This document shows, piece by piece, positions 11,460 through 22,627 of a stretch of 64,000 nt of DNA. A program made the position numbers and the translations under genes. The notes under the pieces are model-generated. The model was not told where the DNA came from. It saw nothing but the letters and a program-made list of their open reading frames with translations, and made no database searches. Source of the DNA: Clonostachys chloroleuca (lineage: Eukaryota > Ascomycota > Sordariomycetes > Hypocreales > Bionectriaceae); contig JBANAY010000003.1 in NCBI GenBank assembly GCA_037952775.1, forward strand, positions 24,056,001-24,120,000, in the 5' to 3' direction. Each line of letters begins with the position of its first letter. Position 1 is the first letter of the stretch.

Positions 11460-13104
11460 ATGAACAAAGAAAAGAAGCCAAACAACGACCTTGTTGAAGT
11501 CACCACGATTCGATCTGCCACAATGGCTGAGACATGGGGCTCAGACGAAGAGAGGGCCCTCGTGCGCAAGATGGACATTCGAATCTTCCCAGTCATGATT
11601 GTCCTGTTTATTCTCAACTTTATCGACCGAAACAACTTTGCCAACGCACGCCTCAGAGGCTTGGAGAAGGACCTTAACCTCACCGACGTTGAATACCAGA
11701 CCTGCATCTCCATCTTGCTGGTTGGATATGTCAGCATGCAGATCCCTTCCAACATGATTCTCAATAAGTTGACCAAACCTAGCTGGTAGGGATTTCGTGA
11801 ATCACCATGCTGTTACGCCTCTTATTAATCGCTCGCAATAGGTATTTGTGTGGTTGCGTGGCTACGTGGGGGTTATTTCTGCTGCCACTGCTGCAGTTCA
11901 CAATGCCACGGGCGCCATCCTTTGCCGATTTATCCTTGGCTGTGTCGGCTTCGTTCTTTCCAGGGTCCATATATTTCTTATCTCGTTGGTATACAAGGAA
12001 AGAGATGCAGCTGCGGGTGACCATACTTAATCTTGGCAACTTGGCAGCACAGGCCTTTGGAGGCCTTATTGCTGCTGGAATTCTGGCCAACATGGAGGAC
12101 AAGGTTGGTATCCGTGCTTGGAGATGGCTCTTCATCATTGAAGGTGCTTTGACTGTTGCTCTCGGCATTGGTGCGGTATTCATTCTGCCAGACTACCCGC
12201 ACACGACAGCTTGGATCACTGAAAGAGAGAGATTTATCGCAGAGAGAAGGCTAACCCTCGACATTGGTGAATCTGATGAAACGGAAGATAAGAGTGCGTT
12301 CCAGGGCCTTAAGCTTGCTCTGGTTGACCCCAAGGTTTGGCTTCTCGGACTCACCTACCATGCCACCATCATGGGACTTTCGGTAAGTTTTCAAACCACA
12401 CCATTACATGGGCAACGTCTTTCTAACTGCTCCAAATCAGTTTGTTTTCTTCTTCCCCACAATCACCCAAGCATTGGGCTATGGTACCACCACAACTCTC
12501 CTTCTCACTGCACCTCCCTGGATCTGGTCCTGTTTGATCTCTCTACCGAACGCCTGGCATGCGGATAGGACGGGAGATCGGTTCTTCCACTACTTTGGGC
12601 CAGCGGCGCTTTGTATCATCGGCTATATTATTTCTATGACAACCAAGACTACGGCCCCGCGATACTTTTCTATGTTTCTAATGACAAGTGAGTATCCCAC
12701 ATTATATGATGCTGGATCTTGATTGCTGATTTCTGGGGATAGCTGGGTTCGCGTCTGGCTTCGTCATGCTTGCGTGGATCTCCAATACAATCCCACGTCC
12801 GGCTGCAAAGAAGGCCGCCGCCATCGCCCTCGTCAACGCCATGGGCAACATTGGCAGCATCCCTGGCTCGTACATCTGGCCTGCCAAGTTCGGCCCTCTC
12901 TACGTCCAGTCCTTTGGTGCAGAAATTGGCATCCTGGGCCTCGCATGCTGCAGCGCCTTCCTCTTGCGAACTCATCTAAAGAGGCTCAACAAGAAGCTCG
13001 AGGCGGAGGAGGCGAATATGGCTACATCAGCTGTTGGGGAAGCTTCTACTAAATCTCCGGATGATGAGCTTAGGCCCGCCAAGAACTTTAGGTACTTGTA
13101 CTAA
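11460..13104 (+). CDS. MFS transporter, Dal5 / anion:cation symporter type
   Basis: Exons 11460-11785, 11842-12382, 12441-12687 and 12743-13104 give 491 residues. Seen: RKMDIRIFPVMIVLFILNFIDRNNFANAR in the first membrane segment, SRWYTRKEMQLR in the loop after helix 4, WRWLFIIEG, and a C-terminal half with AWISNTIPRPAAKK. These are typical of the allantoate permease (Dal5) family, which imports organic anions, vitamins and sugar acids at the plasma membrane. The total is in frame, but inside exon 2 the family text runs in another frame between a run of five G (11878-11882, one base short) and about 11946 (two bases missing from the usual GCVEAxFFPG block). The two changes cancel, so the ORF stays open with about 22 altered residues in helices 3-4. 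It lies beside the polyol-type dehydrogenase and the aldolase. Confidence 0.85.
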
Positions 13105-13581
13105 GAGGAATGAAACGGCCGAAAAGTGGTAGCAAGGGGACGAGTAGAAGCTGGGCCTCATCTTATTGGTCTGATTTACCTGGAATAGTCACTTTTCTGT
13201 AATATACTTTGTTTTGCCTCCTTTGATTCAAACTAAACATAAGGCAGTAGCATGTAGTTGGATGAAATTAATACTATATCCGTTAAGTTTCAAACAAGAG
13301 CACTTTGACCCCACAAGTGGTTGGTAGGAAGAAAATATATGAAAGCAGCCTGGGGCGGGAAGAAACAAGTTTTTGTACTTGTTGGGCCTAGAGTGTAGAG
13401 ATAGTTTGCCTTGAAATGAATGGCAGTAGAGGAAGATGGAACCATTTGAGTGCAGAGGATAGGATTTGTTACTCCTAGCTAATGGACGTACATGGGGGTT
13501 GCCCGACTTTGCCAACACGTCTTTCTTTACCTAACATACGGTGGAAAGGCCGAATTTTAGAGCTCTAGTAGAATTATCTAT
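13105..13581. other. Intergenic region, convergent gene ends
   Basis: About 480 bases between convergent 3' ends. Nothing recognisable was found. Confidence 0.55.
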
Positions 13582-14779
13582 CTAATTGTATTCTAGCTGT
13601 TGCCCATTCCCGTTGACATGATAAACTGAGGCCTCATTCTCCACTCCATCCTTTTTGGAGCCCTTTATACCATTGGTTTCACCACTGCCAGCCTTTGTGG
13701 GGTGTGAAGTTAGTTGGCTAAGTGTGGTCATTGCAGTTCCCATCCAAGCTGTGATGGCCACGATGTCTGCTCCACAATTGACAAAGTGGAAGCCTTGGTC
13801 ATACTTTTGCGCCGCTGCAGATTCACCTTATGTCAGCCCTGCTTGATTTTGCTGCAGAATCGATATCGCTGAGATCATGGGACTTACCAATCTCTGGGCT
13901 GAGAGCAAAGTGTCCGACATATTTTCCGGCATCGAGGCCTGCCTTGAGGATTCTCTTTGTTGCCTCTTGGACTTCTGGGATCGATGCGTGGTCAAATGCG
14001 ATATACCCCATCGATGAAGCCAGATCGTTGGGGCCAATGAAAAGCATATCTGAAAACCATCCACGAGTAATGATTAGTGATTCAACATGTACCCGAGGCG
14101 GAACTGCTCTTCTTACCGATTCCTTCCACGCTAGCAATAGCTTCGACATTCTCAACTGCCGTGCGGCTCTCTATTTGTACACATATCATTACATTCTCGT
14201 TGGCAGTGAGTAAATATTCGCGACCGTTCTGGTTGAACGCGGCAGGGGCGAACATTGCACCGGCGCCTCGGACACCAGCTGGCCATTTTGATGACGGGTA
14301 CTTGCATGCCCTCACGATCGACTCGGCTTGTTCCTAAAGTATTGAGAGTTAGACTATATAGATGGAGTAATGGAAAGATCTGATACACGGATATAGCATA
14401 CTTTTGTTTCACACATTGGGACCATGATGGCATGAGCGCCAGCATCGAGAACTCTCTTTATCATCCATGGTTCACTCCCGGCTATTCTCACTATGGGAGA
14501 TACTCCCGACGAAGAGATGGCTCCCACCTGGAGATACATCGCATTGTCGTCGATGTTGCCATGCTCGCAATCAACGAGGACCCACTAGCATGCACGTAAG
14601 CGAGCTGAGGATGTGGTTTGGGGTATTGGGCACCAACTCACATCTTCACCCAAGCTCGCCACCGTCTTGGCAAGCGTATAGCCTGGGAACTCCAACCACT
14701 GGCCGACACTCGGCCCTTGCCGGGCTTTGGCTCGCTCTAGTGACTCGCGGAGTCGGGTTTTGACGGGGGATTGGGCCAT
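13582..14779 (-). CDS. HpcH/HpaI-family aldolase (2-keto-3-deoxy acid or related)
   Basis: Exons 14779-14642, 14584-14402, 14333-14117, 14049-13888 and 13826-13582 join in phase to 314 residues. Seen: VGQWLEFPGYTLAKTVASLGEDWVLVDCEHGN across intron 1, GVSPIVRIAGSEPWMIKRVLDAGAHAIMVPM, KYPPxGxRGAG-like KWPAGVRGAGAM, VMICVQIES, then DMLFIGPNDLASSMGY. These are the catalytic and metal-binding blocks of class II pyruvate aldolases (base His in CEH, metal-binding Glu in QIE and Asp in GPND). Family members cleave 2-keto-3-deoxy sugar acids or 4-hydroxy-2-keto acids to pyruvate or oxaloacetate plus an aldehyde. The last 50 residues are Ser/Gly/Thr-rich and look disordered. Its location between an organic-anion carrier and a regulator supports a role in a sugar-acid or organic-acid pathway; the exact substrate cannot be read. 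Confidence 0.87.
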
Positions 14780-15654
14780 GTTTTGGTCGGTACCACAGTG
14801 GCGGCGAGATACTGGAGAGAAAGGCACACGTTTGGTGGCGCTCAAGACTTTTGATAAAGCATGTTCGTTTTCTGTCTGACCATTTGCGCTGACAGTTCTT
14901 GGATTAACCTCCAAGATAACGTGTACCGGCACGGATCTCGGCCCGACCGAGCCCTCCCATTGAAGTTGTGGTTCCCCGCAGCTTTCTCACGTCCGTTATC
15001 CCCGGGAGGGGATATCCGCTATCTTCTTTCAAGTGACGAGTGGACAAGAGCCTAGAGCAGTAACGGGCCACCTGATGCTCTAATCTAGATCAACAGCGTG
15101 GCTGCGGAGAAGTTTAGAGGCACCTCGGTGAGATGATGCTTCAAATTTGAATCACTAGCTACTTGATCAGGTTTGTCGTCCTAGATTCCCGGTGATGCGT
15201 GTGGAATGAGTGAGATGATATTTATTTGCTTGTCATTCACCTACGCACGCCTACATACGTGATGTCTCTGTTCAACAACTTACATGTACGATGTACTTTA
15301 GTAAAATGCAGACTGATGAATTATAATTAGATGGTTAGATAGGGTGGTGTGGACCTGCATTATGCCTTATCCGATCTAAATATATGGAGGAGCATTCGGC
15401 AAAGGGTAAGAGTCTAGGTTGTCTAGTTGGCCTGTATGCAAGGAGCGATGTCCGGAAGCGGTTTTGAAGGAATCACGTGCGGCCCCAGAACTAGACCGAA
15501 TCGCGGGGTTTGCCACATGGTTGGAGATTGACACTGTTTCCTGGGTTCTTATGGCTGAATTGAACACAAGCTATGTCACTTGCCTTGCCAGTTTCTCCAA
15601 CAAGACCAGTTTGATCTCCCCCAATCTTTGGTCTTTTGTAGCAATCTCTGTCCC
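14780..15654. promoter_or_regulatory. Divergent promoter region (aldolase / Zn2Cys6 regulator)
   Basis: The 875 bases separate the aldolase start from the regulator start. ORFs here are short and featureless. The divergent layout suggests the regulator may control the aldolase unit. Confidence 0.4.
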
Positions 15655-18324
15655 ATGGCCGATGGAAGCGCAGACGCGGCACCTCCGAAACTGTCGTTAC
15701 CCGTCGGGTTTGGCGTCAGTAGAATCAGCCAAGCCTGCCTGGCATGTCGCAGGAAAAAGGTAACGAGGGACCTAACTGCTTCTTCTTTTGATCGATCATT
15801 TGCTCTGTTAGCTGACGCAGAGAATAGGTAAAATGTGACGGACAAAGTCCGTGTCATAATTGCAGCTCACGATGCTTGACCTGCGAATATCCGAAAACCA
15901 GTGATAACGCGTCCTCCAGTCGACAGTAAGTACCCGAGCCAAAGAAATAAACCAGTCTTTTCCCTATTGTTCTCTAATAGACATGCATAGGTACGCTAGC
16001 TCTCTCGAAGAAAGATGCCAACAACTCGACCAGTTCTGTGGCAGACTCGAGTCCTTGTCCATTGAACTGACAGAGTCCATCCTCGAGATTAAGCATCTGA
16101 GACACGCCCCTCCGGACTTGGGATTGGCAGTAGATGACGAGCTACAGCAGGCAGCACACGCCCTCCAATCTCTTCCAACTGTGTATAGTGGTAGCATACC
16201 TACCATGAATGAGTTATCAATAGAGGTCAATGCTACACCCGATGCTGGCCATGAACTAATCTCGGAACATGCACCAGACAACATCAGCGATACCAACAAC
16301 GACCAGGACATATCGGATGAGAGCATAGATGACGGCTACTTTGGCTTATCGAAGGACAATGGTGAAATCAAAGGCATGCCTAGCAAATTTGGATCGCTGG
16401 TGACGGACTCGTACGGGAAACTACGGTAAGACTTGCTGTTCCTCAGTTGACAACATTGTACGCAAACTGATGGAGTGCAAATAGGTACTTGGGTGGAGCG
16501 ACGAATAACGTCTTGGTCGAGGCTGTCAAAGGACTCTCGCCTGGTTCTCTTATTTCTATCTACAACTCATCGCCTGGATCGTCGAACCTTGGGCAAGCCT
16601 CATTCAACCATACTGAAAATGCTCCTCCAGAATTCGAGATTCCATTATTTGTTCGTGGCCAAAAGTGGCAGGAATTGCCCTACCTTCCACGAGCCGAAGA
16701 CGTTCCTCGTCCCCCAAAATATGTTGCGGACCTCCTCGTCAATTTATACTTTGACCAGCTGCACTACACCTTTCCTGTTCTTTACAAACCGCATTTCATG
16801 TCCTGCTATAGACAAATGTCTCCGCCGCCATCAGGCTCCAACGATAACGTGGATGCCAAGTTTCTGTCAGTATTCTTTGCTGTTTGTGCTTGTGCCTCGA
16901 CGCTTATCCCATTGGATGGGAAATCAACGTCTTTCCCTGGATCGGATTACTACCAAAAGTCATTGATCCTTTACTATGTATCGACGGGGGAGGCTTCAGT
17001 TGAGAGAGTGCAATGCGTTGCCTTGCTGGCAATGTGCGCTGGTGGTTGGAATACGCTGACCCAAAGTTGGACGTTTGCCGGACAAGCCGTCCGGGCGGCG
17101 CAGGACTTGGGTATGCATCTGAGCAGCCTAGTAAGTAATACATTCTCCAATGTTCTGACCTATCCGCCCTTCTTTAACTTGATAGACTGCAGTTTCTACC
17201 GAGCCGTCAGATTTGATAAAGCAGCAATTGTCGCGAAGAATTTGGTGGTCAGTTTACTGTCTCGATCGGTAAGTGGTGTTATGTGAATTGGTGCGTTTAC
17301 AAGCAGTCCATAATTGATGATTTTTATGCAGAGTCACATCTATATGTCTAGGCCGCCCCATGGCTGCCGATGACGCAGACTGCCATTGTGATCTCCCTCT
17401 TGACAAAAAGGATGAAGAGTTGGAGGTATATTTTCAGAATGCTGAGCCTTCTGTTGAAAGCCCGACTATGACAACATCTTCTCCGATGCCCGGCTTCGTG
17501 GCATTCATCTAGCTTTGTCACATAGGGGGGAAGATACAAAAACTTCATTCACCATCACGGATAAGAGAACTCCAAGATGCTAAAAAGGCGAGAAAATTCC
17601 TCCGCTCCGTTGTCTCTCTCCAGAGAGCCTTGGACCGGTGGCTTGCAGGTCTGCCGGATGATGTTCGCTTTTCTGCAAATGCTACTGAGAGGGGCCCCAA
17701 TCTGACCATGTGTGTCATCATGTTTATTGTCCATGCTGGATCGCTTTTAAATCTTTATCGGTAGGCTCGGTAAACATGCTAGTCCTTGAGCGTGTCGAAT
17801 TGTTAACCATCACAATAGGTCATTGTCAGGCAGTGCCGCACAAGCAACACTGGGTTCTCATGGCGACGAAGCCATGTCTCACTGTGTCAGTGCGGCTCGA
17901 AGCTGTATCAATGCCGCAGAACTTGTTCGAGAACTGGTTCCTCCATCGCACCATCTCGCTTTTTGCGTCCATTATCTGACTCTATCGGGTCTGATCTTGT
18001 GCGTTCTAAGATTGTCTTCCCAACTTTGACTTGGTCAGATACTGACGGTTCACAACCAGACTCAGAATACCAGAACATCCGAGGGAGAAGGCCCATGCAG
18101 ATGTTGAGAAGTGCATCCGGTTTCTTAAAGGCCTGGAATCGACGTGCTCTGGAGCCAGCAAGGGACGGGCTATAATTGAACACCTTCTCAAGGACTCCTC
18201 TGCCCTAAACTTGGATGGATCACTAGCTGACTTGCTAAATGATCCTAATACTTCGTGGAACCAACTACCGGGCTCGGAGTTGTTTAGCTATAGTTCCTTT
18301 AGTCCCGACTTCCTTAATTTATAA
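15655..18324 (+). pseudogene. Zn2Cys6 transcription factor with an in-frame TAG
   Basis: Exons 15655-15759, 15828-15925, 15991-16425, 16485-17130, 17186-17268, 17332-17760, 17819-17998 and 18060-18324 all join in phase to 746 codons. The binuclear cluster reads CLACRRKK|VKCDGQSPCHNC..C with an intron inside it. It is followed by a coiled-coil-like YASSLEERCQQLDQF and the fungal-specific domain (LHYTFPVLYKPHF, WTFAGQAVRAAQDLGMH, RRIWWSVYCLDR, FCVHYLTLSG, CIRFLKGLES). One codon, TAG at 17510-17512, interrupts GFVAFI-LCHIGGKIQ in the middle of that domain; CAG to TAG is the simplest change. A GTATAT..CATCTAG intron could skip it but would delete family-like text. Either the protein is cut at about 480 residues, or the stop is a strain-specific mutation or error. 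Its position suggests control of the neighbouring aldolase, carrier and dehydrogenase. Confidence 0.78.
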
Positions 18325-19718
18325 TGCCCTAGTTCAAAGTACCGACCTACAACAATTCTCAGCCACACTTGCAAACCATGAAAACAGCCTCTCCAGCACT
18401 TGTCACTCACCACCAAAACATTGGGATAGGATAAATAAGAGACATAGGACTGTTGTTTGTTGTATTGAATTCCAAAAGATGTTAGATTGTTCTGAACTAC
18501 TCAGAATATCATAAGATCAGAAGCACCGTAAAAATCGAAATAATAACGGCTGCTAGAAAACAATAATCTGATGTATAGCTTGTGAACCACCTTACTGAGC
18601 ACAGACTGCCTTGTCTCGCGATTGCCTGGCACCTCATTCAGGATGGGCATTCGCCGCAAATGTTCCCCATCTCGAAATATAGCCTGCTATTATTGATTTT
18701 GGCTGGAAATGACTTGGCTTCTCTGCCTTGGCTGTAGCCAGCCAGCCGGGTAAATGACCCTTTTCTCGGCACGATGAAGGTCGGTGGGTATCTCGCTCCG
18801 TACGCTGGTTGGTCACAGTAACCCCATCTCACGGAATTATCTGGGACAAAGACAAGAACGAGGGTAAGCTATTTGGTTTTTTTCTATTGGAGGTTAAATA
18901 TAATAAAATTAATTTGTAAATTGAAATTGATCTTTCTGGACAAATCAACCTCTCTCAATTGACAACATCTGTAATGATAAATTGCGACCAAGAAAAAAGT
19001 CGTGGGGGCTTTCAGGGACCGAATGTTAGAAGCACAAACCCCTCTAGCTATGTGAAGCCTCGAACGTTAGGACAAGGATTGCAACGCCAAGATTGGTATA
19101 TTTCCATCCTTGCTATAGGCGAGACTTCTTCGACTCTGGTCAGCCATGACAGTTCTCGCTAGGTCCCGGGGAGCGATTCAGGCCTTGATCTCATGGTTAC
19201 CTGCTGGAAACTAGGCCCATGTGCTCCCCAATTAGAAAGACAGTTAGCCTAAGTAATGGATATGCGTTAAAATCGCTCAATTTCTCTGGATGGGTCACTC
19301 AAGTGCCGTTGAAATGATCAGATTAGACTCACTGGAACCGATGACATTCTGCGGCTGTGAAATAGCTATCGCCAAACCATGCTTGGAGGTAGCTTTAAGA
19401 AAAGTATGTCCGGTATGTCACCGATGTCTTCTAGGATATAGGCATTTCGGCTCCAATAGAGTCTCATGGCGAGACTCCACCTCCACAAAACTCGACACGA
19501 GCTTCTCCGCATTCCCCATAACCTCCGCATTTACTCCCCGCCTTGGTATAACGTTCCTTCATTAGGAAAGTTGTACCAGAGGATGAGGTCATGAATCCCG
19601 AGACGCTGTTGCCGGTAAGCTAGACGTAACGAGTATATTTAGAGGTATAAGTGTCGTGCAAAACGTAGGGGAGAACTCGGTGCCTGTCACTGTTTATTTC
19701 ATTCTTCCCCCAATCACT
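18325..19718. other. Intergenic region
   Basis: About 1.4 kb with no supported gene. ORFs at 18239-18514, 18959-19162 and 19290-19565 lack family features and have poor start context. A TCGGCTCCA word occurs at about 19448 without a nearby intact gene. Confidence 0.5.
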
Positions 19719-20007
19719 ATGGTGAGCCTTTCTATTGGCGCCGTCATCGCGGCCTTCTCGGCATCTCTTGCCGCAGCTTCCCTCACAGAGTATCCGTGGA
19801 CAGAAGCTGCCATATCTGCTCCTTCCGAAGGGTGATATCTTTACAAGACTGTTAGTGGTGAGCCTTTCACCTGGGTGGCTGAGCTGATACCAACTGGGAA
19901 CTATTTCATCGCATGAACCATACCGACGTGGATCTCTATCTCGCAGACCGTGCTGCGAAGGGATTCACCGTAATCCAGGCCGTTTTGTTATCCAAGTACA
20001 ATGTCAC

Positions 20008-20016
20008 AACGGCTCC
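20008..20016. repeat. Target-site duplication, left copy (AACGGCTCC)
   Basis: The 9-base word AACGGCTCC recurs at 20942-20950 at the other end of the insertion. Removing the insert plus one copy restores the protein text TTAPNFFGHL across the junction. Confidence 0.85.
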
Positions 20017-20941
20017 CGTTTTTAAACCTTAAAAGCATTTCTATTAATGCTATCCCTAACCCTTCCTCTCTTTGTGTGCCACCGGTATAAACCGAGAACT
20101 GCTGGTGTATATATAAGCGGCTGCTAACCCTGATAAGTCAGACTGCCCTACTTGTTCTTCTGGATAGCTGTATATAATTATAGTAATCTAGCCTTAGGTA
20201 CTAAGAATACCTACTACTTTAATCTATCCCCCTTTAATATTATAATAATATTTATATTAAGCTCTTCCTTTAGTATATAACTAAGAATATCTTAGTTAAA
20301 ATTAAATAGTACTAGAATCTACTTAGTAGAGAGATTATTTAGCTATATTAGCTATTCCTATTATCTAAGATTTTTAAACTATTTAGTTTTAGATTTATTA
20401 ATCTAATTAATCTAATTAGTTTAATTAAGCTATTTAATTAGAACTACTTTTACCTGATCTATATACTTATATATATTTATATAGATTTTAAGTTTTATTA
20501 TACTAAGCTAAATAATCTTCTTTTTTAAAAAAGAGTATTAAGATCTTATCTTTTACTATAGTATATATATTAAAAATTATAGATATATTAGTATTAGTAC
20601 TCTAACTAATAGATTAATAGTACTTACTAGATTAGTTAATATCTAAAAAGCTTTAAGCTTAGTATTACTTAGATTAATATATTAAAGTTCTTAGATTAGT
20701 ATAATAGAAGATAAGAAGCTAGATAAAAGAGGTAGTTTTAATAGTTATTTAATAAACTACTATTCTAATAGTAAGTTAAGCTATCTATATAAAGGTTTAT
20801 AGAACTTTCCTCTGTATAACTATATCTTAGGTAGACTAGGAAAGGCTATATTTTTAAGCTTTTATATTTATTATATTAATTTATCAGGCCCTGGTAGCTT
20901 TATTATTATTAAACTGTATTATTCTCTTTCTCTTCTGCCAT
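20017..20941. mobile_element. 925-base AT-rich insertion in the DUF4038 gene
   Basis: The insertion is exactly bounded by a 9-base (or 8-base) direct duplication of host gene sequence. Its first 150 bases are mixed in composition; the rest is very AT-rich and full of TA words, as left by RIP. No terminal inverted repeat, LTR or coding region could be read. An 8-base duplication would fit a hAT-like and a 9-base one a Mutator-like non-autonomous DNA element; a retroposed element is also possible. Family unknown. Confidence 0.75.
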
Positions 20942-20950
20942 AACGGCTCC
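20942..20950. repeat. Target-site duplication, right copy (AACGGCTCC)
   Basis: Right-hand copy matching 20008-20016. The host reading frame resumes directly after it with AATTTCTTTGGT. Confidence 0.85.
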
Positions 20951-22444
20951 TAATTTCTTTGGTCACCTTGCCATCAACAACAGTGACCCAGCTCAGCCGA
21001 ATGATGCCTACTTCGATTTCGTTGACTGGGCTACTGCAAGAGCAGCTGAATGTGGCATAACAATCTGCCAAGTCCCGGTCTGGGGCCGGTAGGTCAGCGG
21101 TGGGTGGTACGGAACAATGGGTCTCAGGTTATTCGACGAGGCCAACGCGTATGCTCTCGGCCGTTATCTTGGTAAACGTTACCCCGGTGTTCCCAAGATG
21201 CTCGGTGGTGACACCAATGGCTTCTGGACAAGTAATGTTCCGCAGGCTCGTGATGCTTGGAGGAAGAACCCAGAGAACCCTGCGATTACATTGGGCCCAA
21301 TTGAAGACACCCGTGCTATTTAGGTTGCCATGATGAGAGGTTTCGTCGAAGAAGAGGCCAAGCAGGGTTATAAGGCTTTTGTTGCCTTTCAGCCTACCAG
21401 CCCCTGGATCTCCGAGCCCGCCACGCCTCTTCCGTACGGACACAATGTGAGTACAGTCCATATGACCTTTGAATCAATACAGCTCATCTGATTGGAAAAA
21501 CTCAGTACATTAATGGGAGCCTCGGAACTCTCTCAATGTATGCCGTGCAGTCTGGACATGAGTACCCAGATCCAGAGGGCATTGACTACAACTACAAGGT
21601 TCTGACCCCCTGGGACTCCAGTAAGAATTATGATAATATTCTTCAAATGCGTGAACAGTTTTCAGGGCCAGTCATGGATGTTGAGAATCACTACGAAGGT
21701 GCGAACCAGGGCTTCAACACTTCCAAGCCTGCTTTTAATGCGTCTGAAGTTTGCCACGGCTACTATCCAGCTCTTCTCAGTGGATCTTGTGGTATCACTT
21801 ACGGGTCTCTTCCCGTTCAGCAAGCTTACGAGAATATTTCCCTTGTATCTAGCCCGGAGCAGTACCATGAGCCTCAGCTCAACCTGTCGCCTAACGCTAG
21901 CTGGCATGAAGCACTGCACTGGCCTGGAGCTAAACAGACTGGATACGCAGGTGCTAACTTCAACAACCTCTCCAAAAATGCGTTCAACACTTGGGAGCCT
22001 GCCAGAGAATTCCTCTCGTCTCCTCAGGGCCCTTCAAGCAATATTTTCGAATACGTCGGTGACCGTTATATCTCAGCTACGATTACAAAGGGCTACTACT
22101 GGGTTTATTCCAGCTGGGGAGACGCTTTCCAGATAGATCTGGATGGGGTTTCACAGAAATGGGGCCAGCCCGGTGTAGGCTATACTGCCCAGTGGTATGA
22201 TCCTCGAACATCCAAGCTTCAAGCTATTCAGAAGGTTGAGAAGGGATTTGAAAAGGGTAAACTGGTATTTACTACTCTTAGTAGCGGAGGTGTTGACTAT
22301 GATTGGCTTCTCATTATCAAGTCAGAGAGTTGTTAGTTAAACGACCTCAGCACACAACTCTGGGGATATGGTCAAGCTGCCAGCAGATACAAGACAGCGG
22401 AATATATCTTCGACATGTACCTGAAGGAAGCCTTCTGCCACCAA

Positions 22445-22627
22445 GTGAATTCACTAGCGAATATAAAGAATAATATAGCAAATATAGGCATTAATAGAGC
22501 TACACCTCTATAGTAATATAATGCTCTAGTATGAGTTCTATCATAAAGGATACCACCAGCACATATAAATAAACCACTAGAAACGAATCCGTGTGCTAAA
22601 CCTAATATAATATGACAAAATATCACT
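22445..22627 (-). pseudogene. nad4: Nuclear copy of mitochondrial nad4 fragment (NUMT)
   Basis: On the minus strand about 60 codons read as the inner part of NADH dehydrogenase subunit 4: LGLAHGFVSSGLFICAGG, then ILYDRTHTR and YYRGVALLMPIFAILFF. These are hallmark blocks of the mitochondrial protein (HGFVSSGLF, LYDR, MPIF). The stretch is AT-rich with mitochondrial codon choice, and both sides are nuclear-type sequence that does not continue the protein. It is too short to be a gene and lies beside the broken glycosidase gene. The boundaries are estimates. Confidence 0.8.

Larger units (their letters stand above)
19719..22336 (+). pseudogene. Secreted DUF4038-type glycosidase gene, broken
   Basis: An N-terminal signal-like segment (MVSLSIGAVIAAFSASLAAAS) is followed by [66 protein letters not shown]-like text, then SGHEYPDP, GPVMDVENHYEG and GSCGITYGSLPVQQAY. 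This is the apiosidase-like (DUF4038) TIM barrel with its C-terminal collagen-binding-like domain. One intron lies at 21447-21505. The gene is dead several times over: TGA at 19833-19835 (CGA expected), a 5-base tandem duplication at 19878-19887 that shifts the frame, a 925-base insertion at 20017-20941, TAG at 21090-21092 and TAG at 21321-21323 (TGG expected). Two of the three stops fit C-to-T or G-to-A change. The 3' part, 21506-22336, is still open, which suggests recent loss. Confidence 0.85.
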
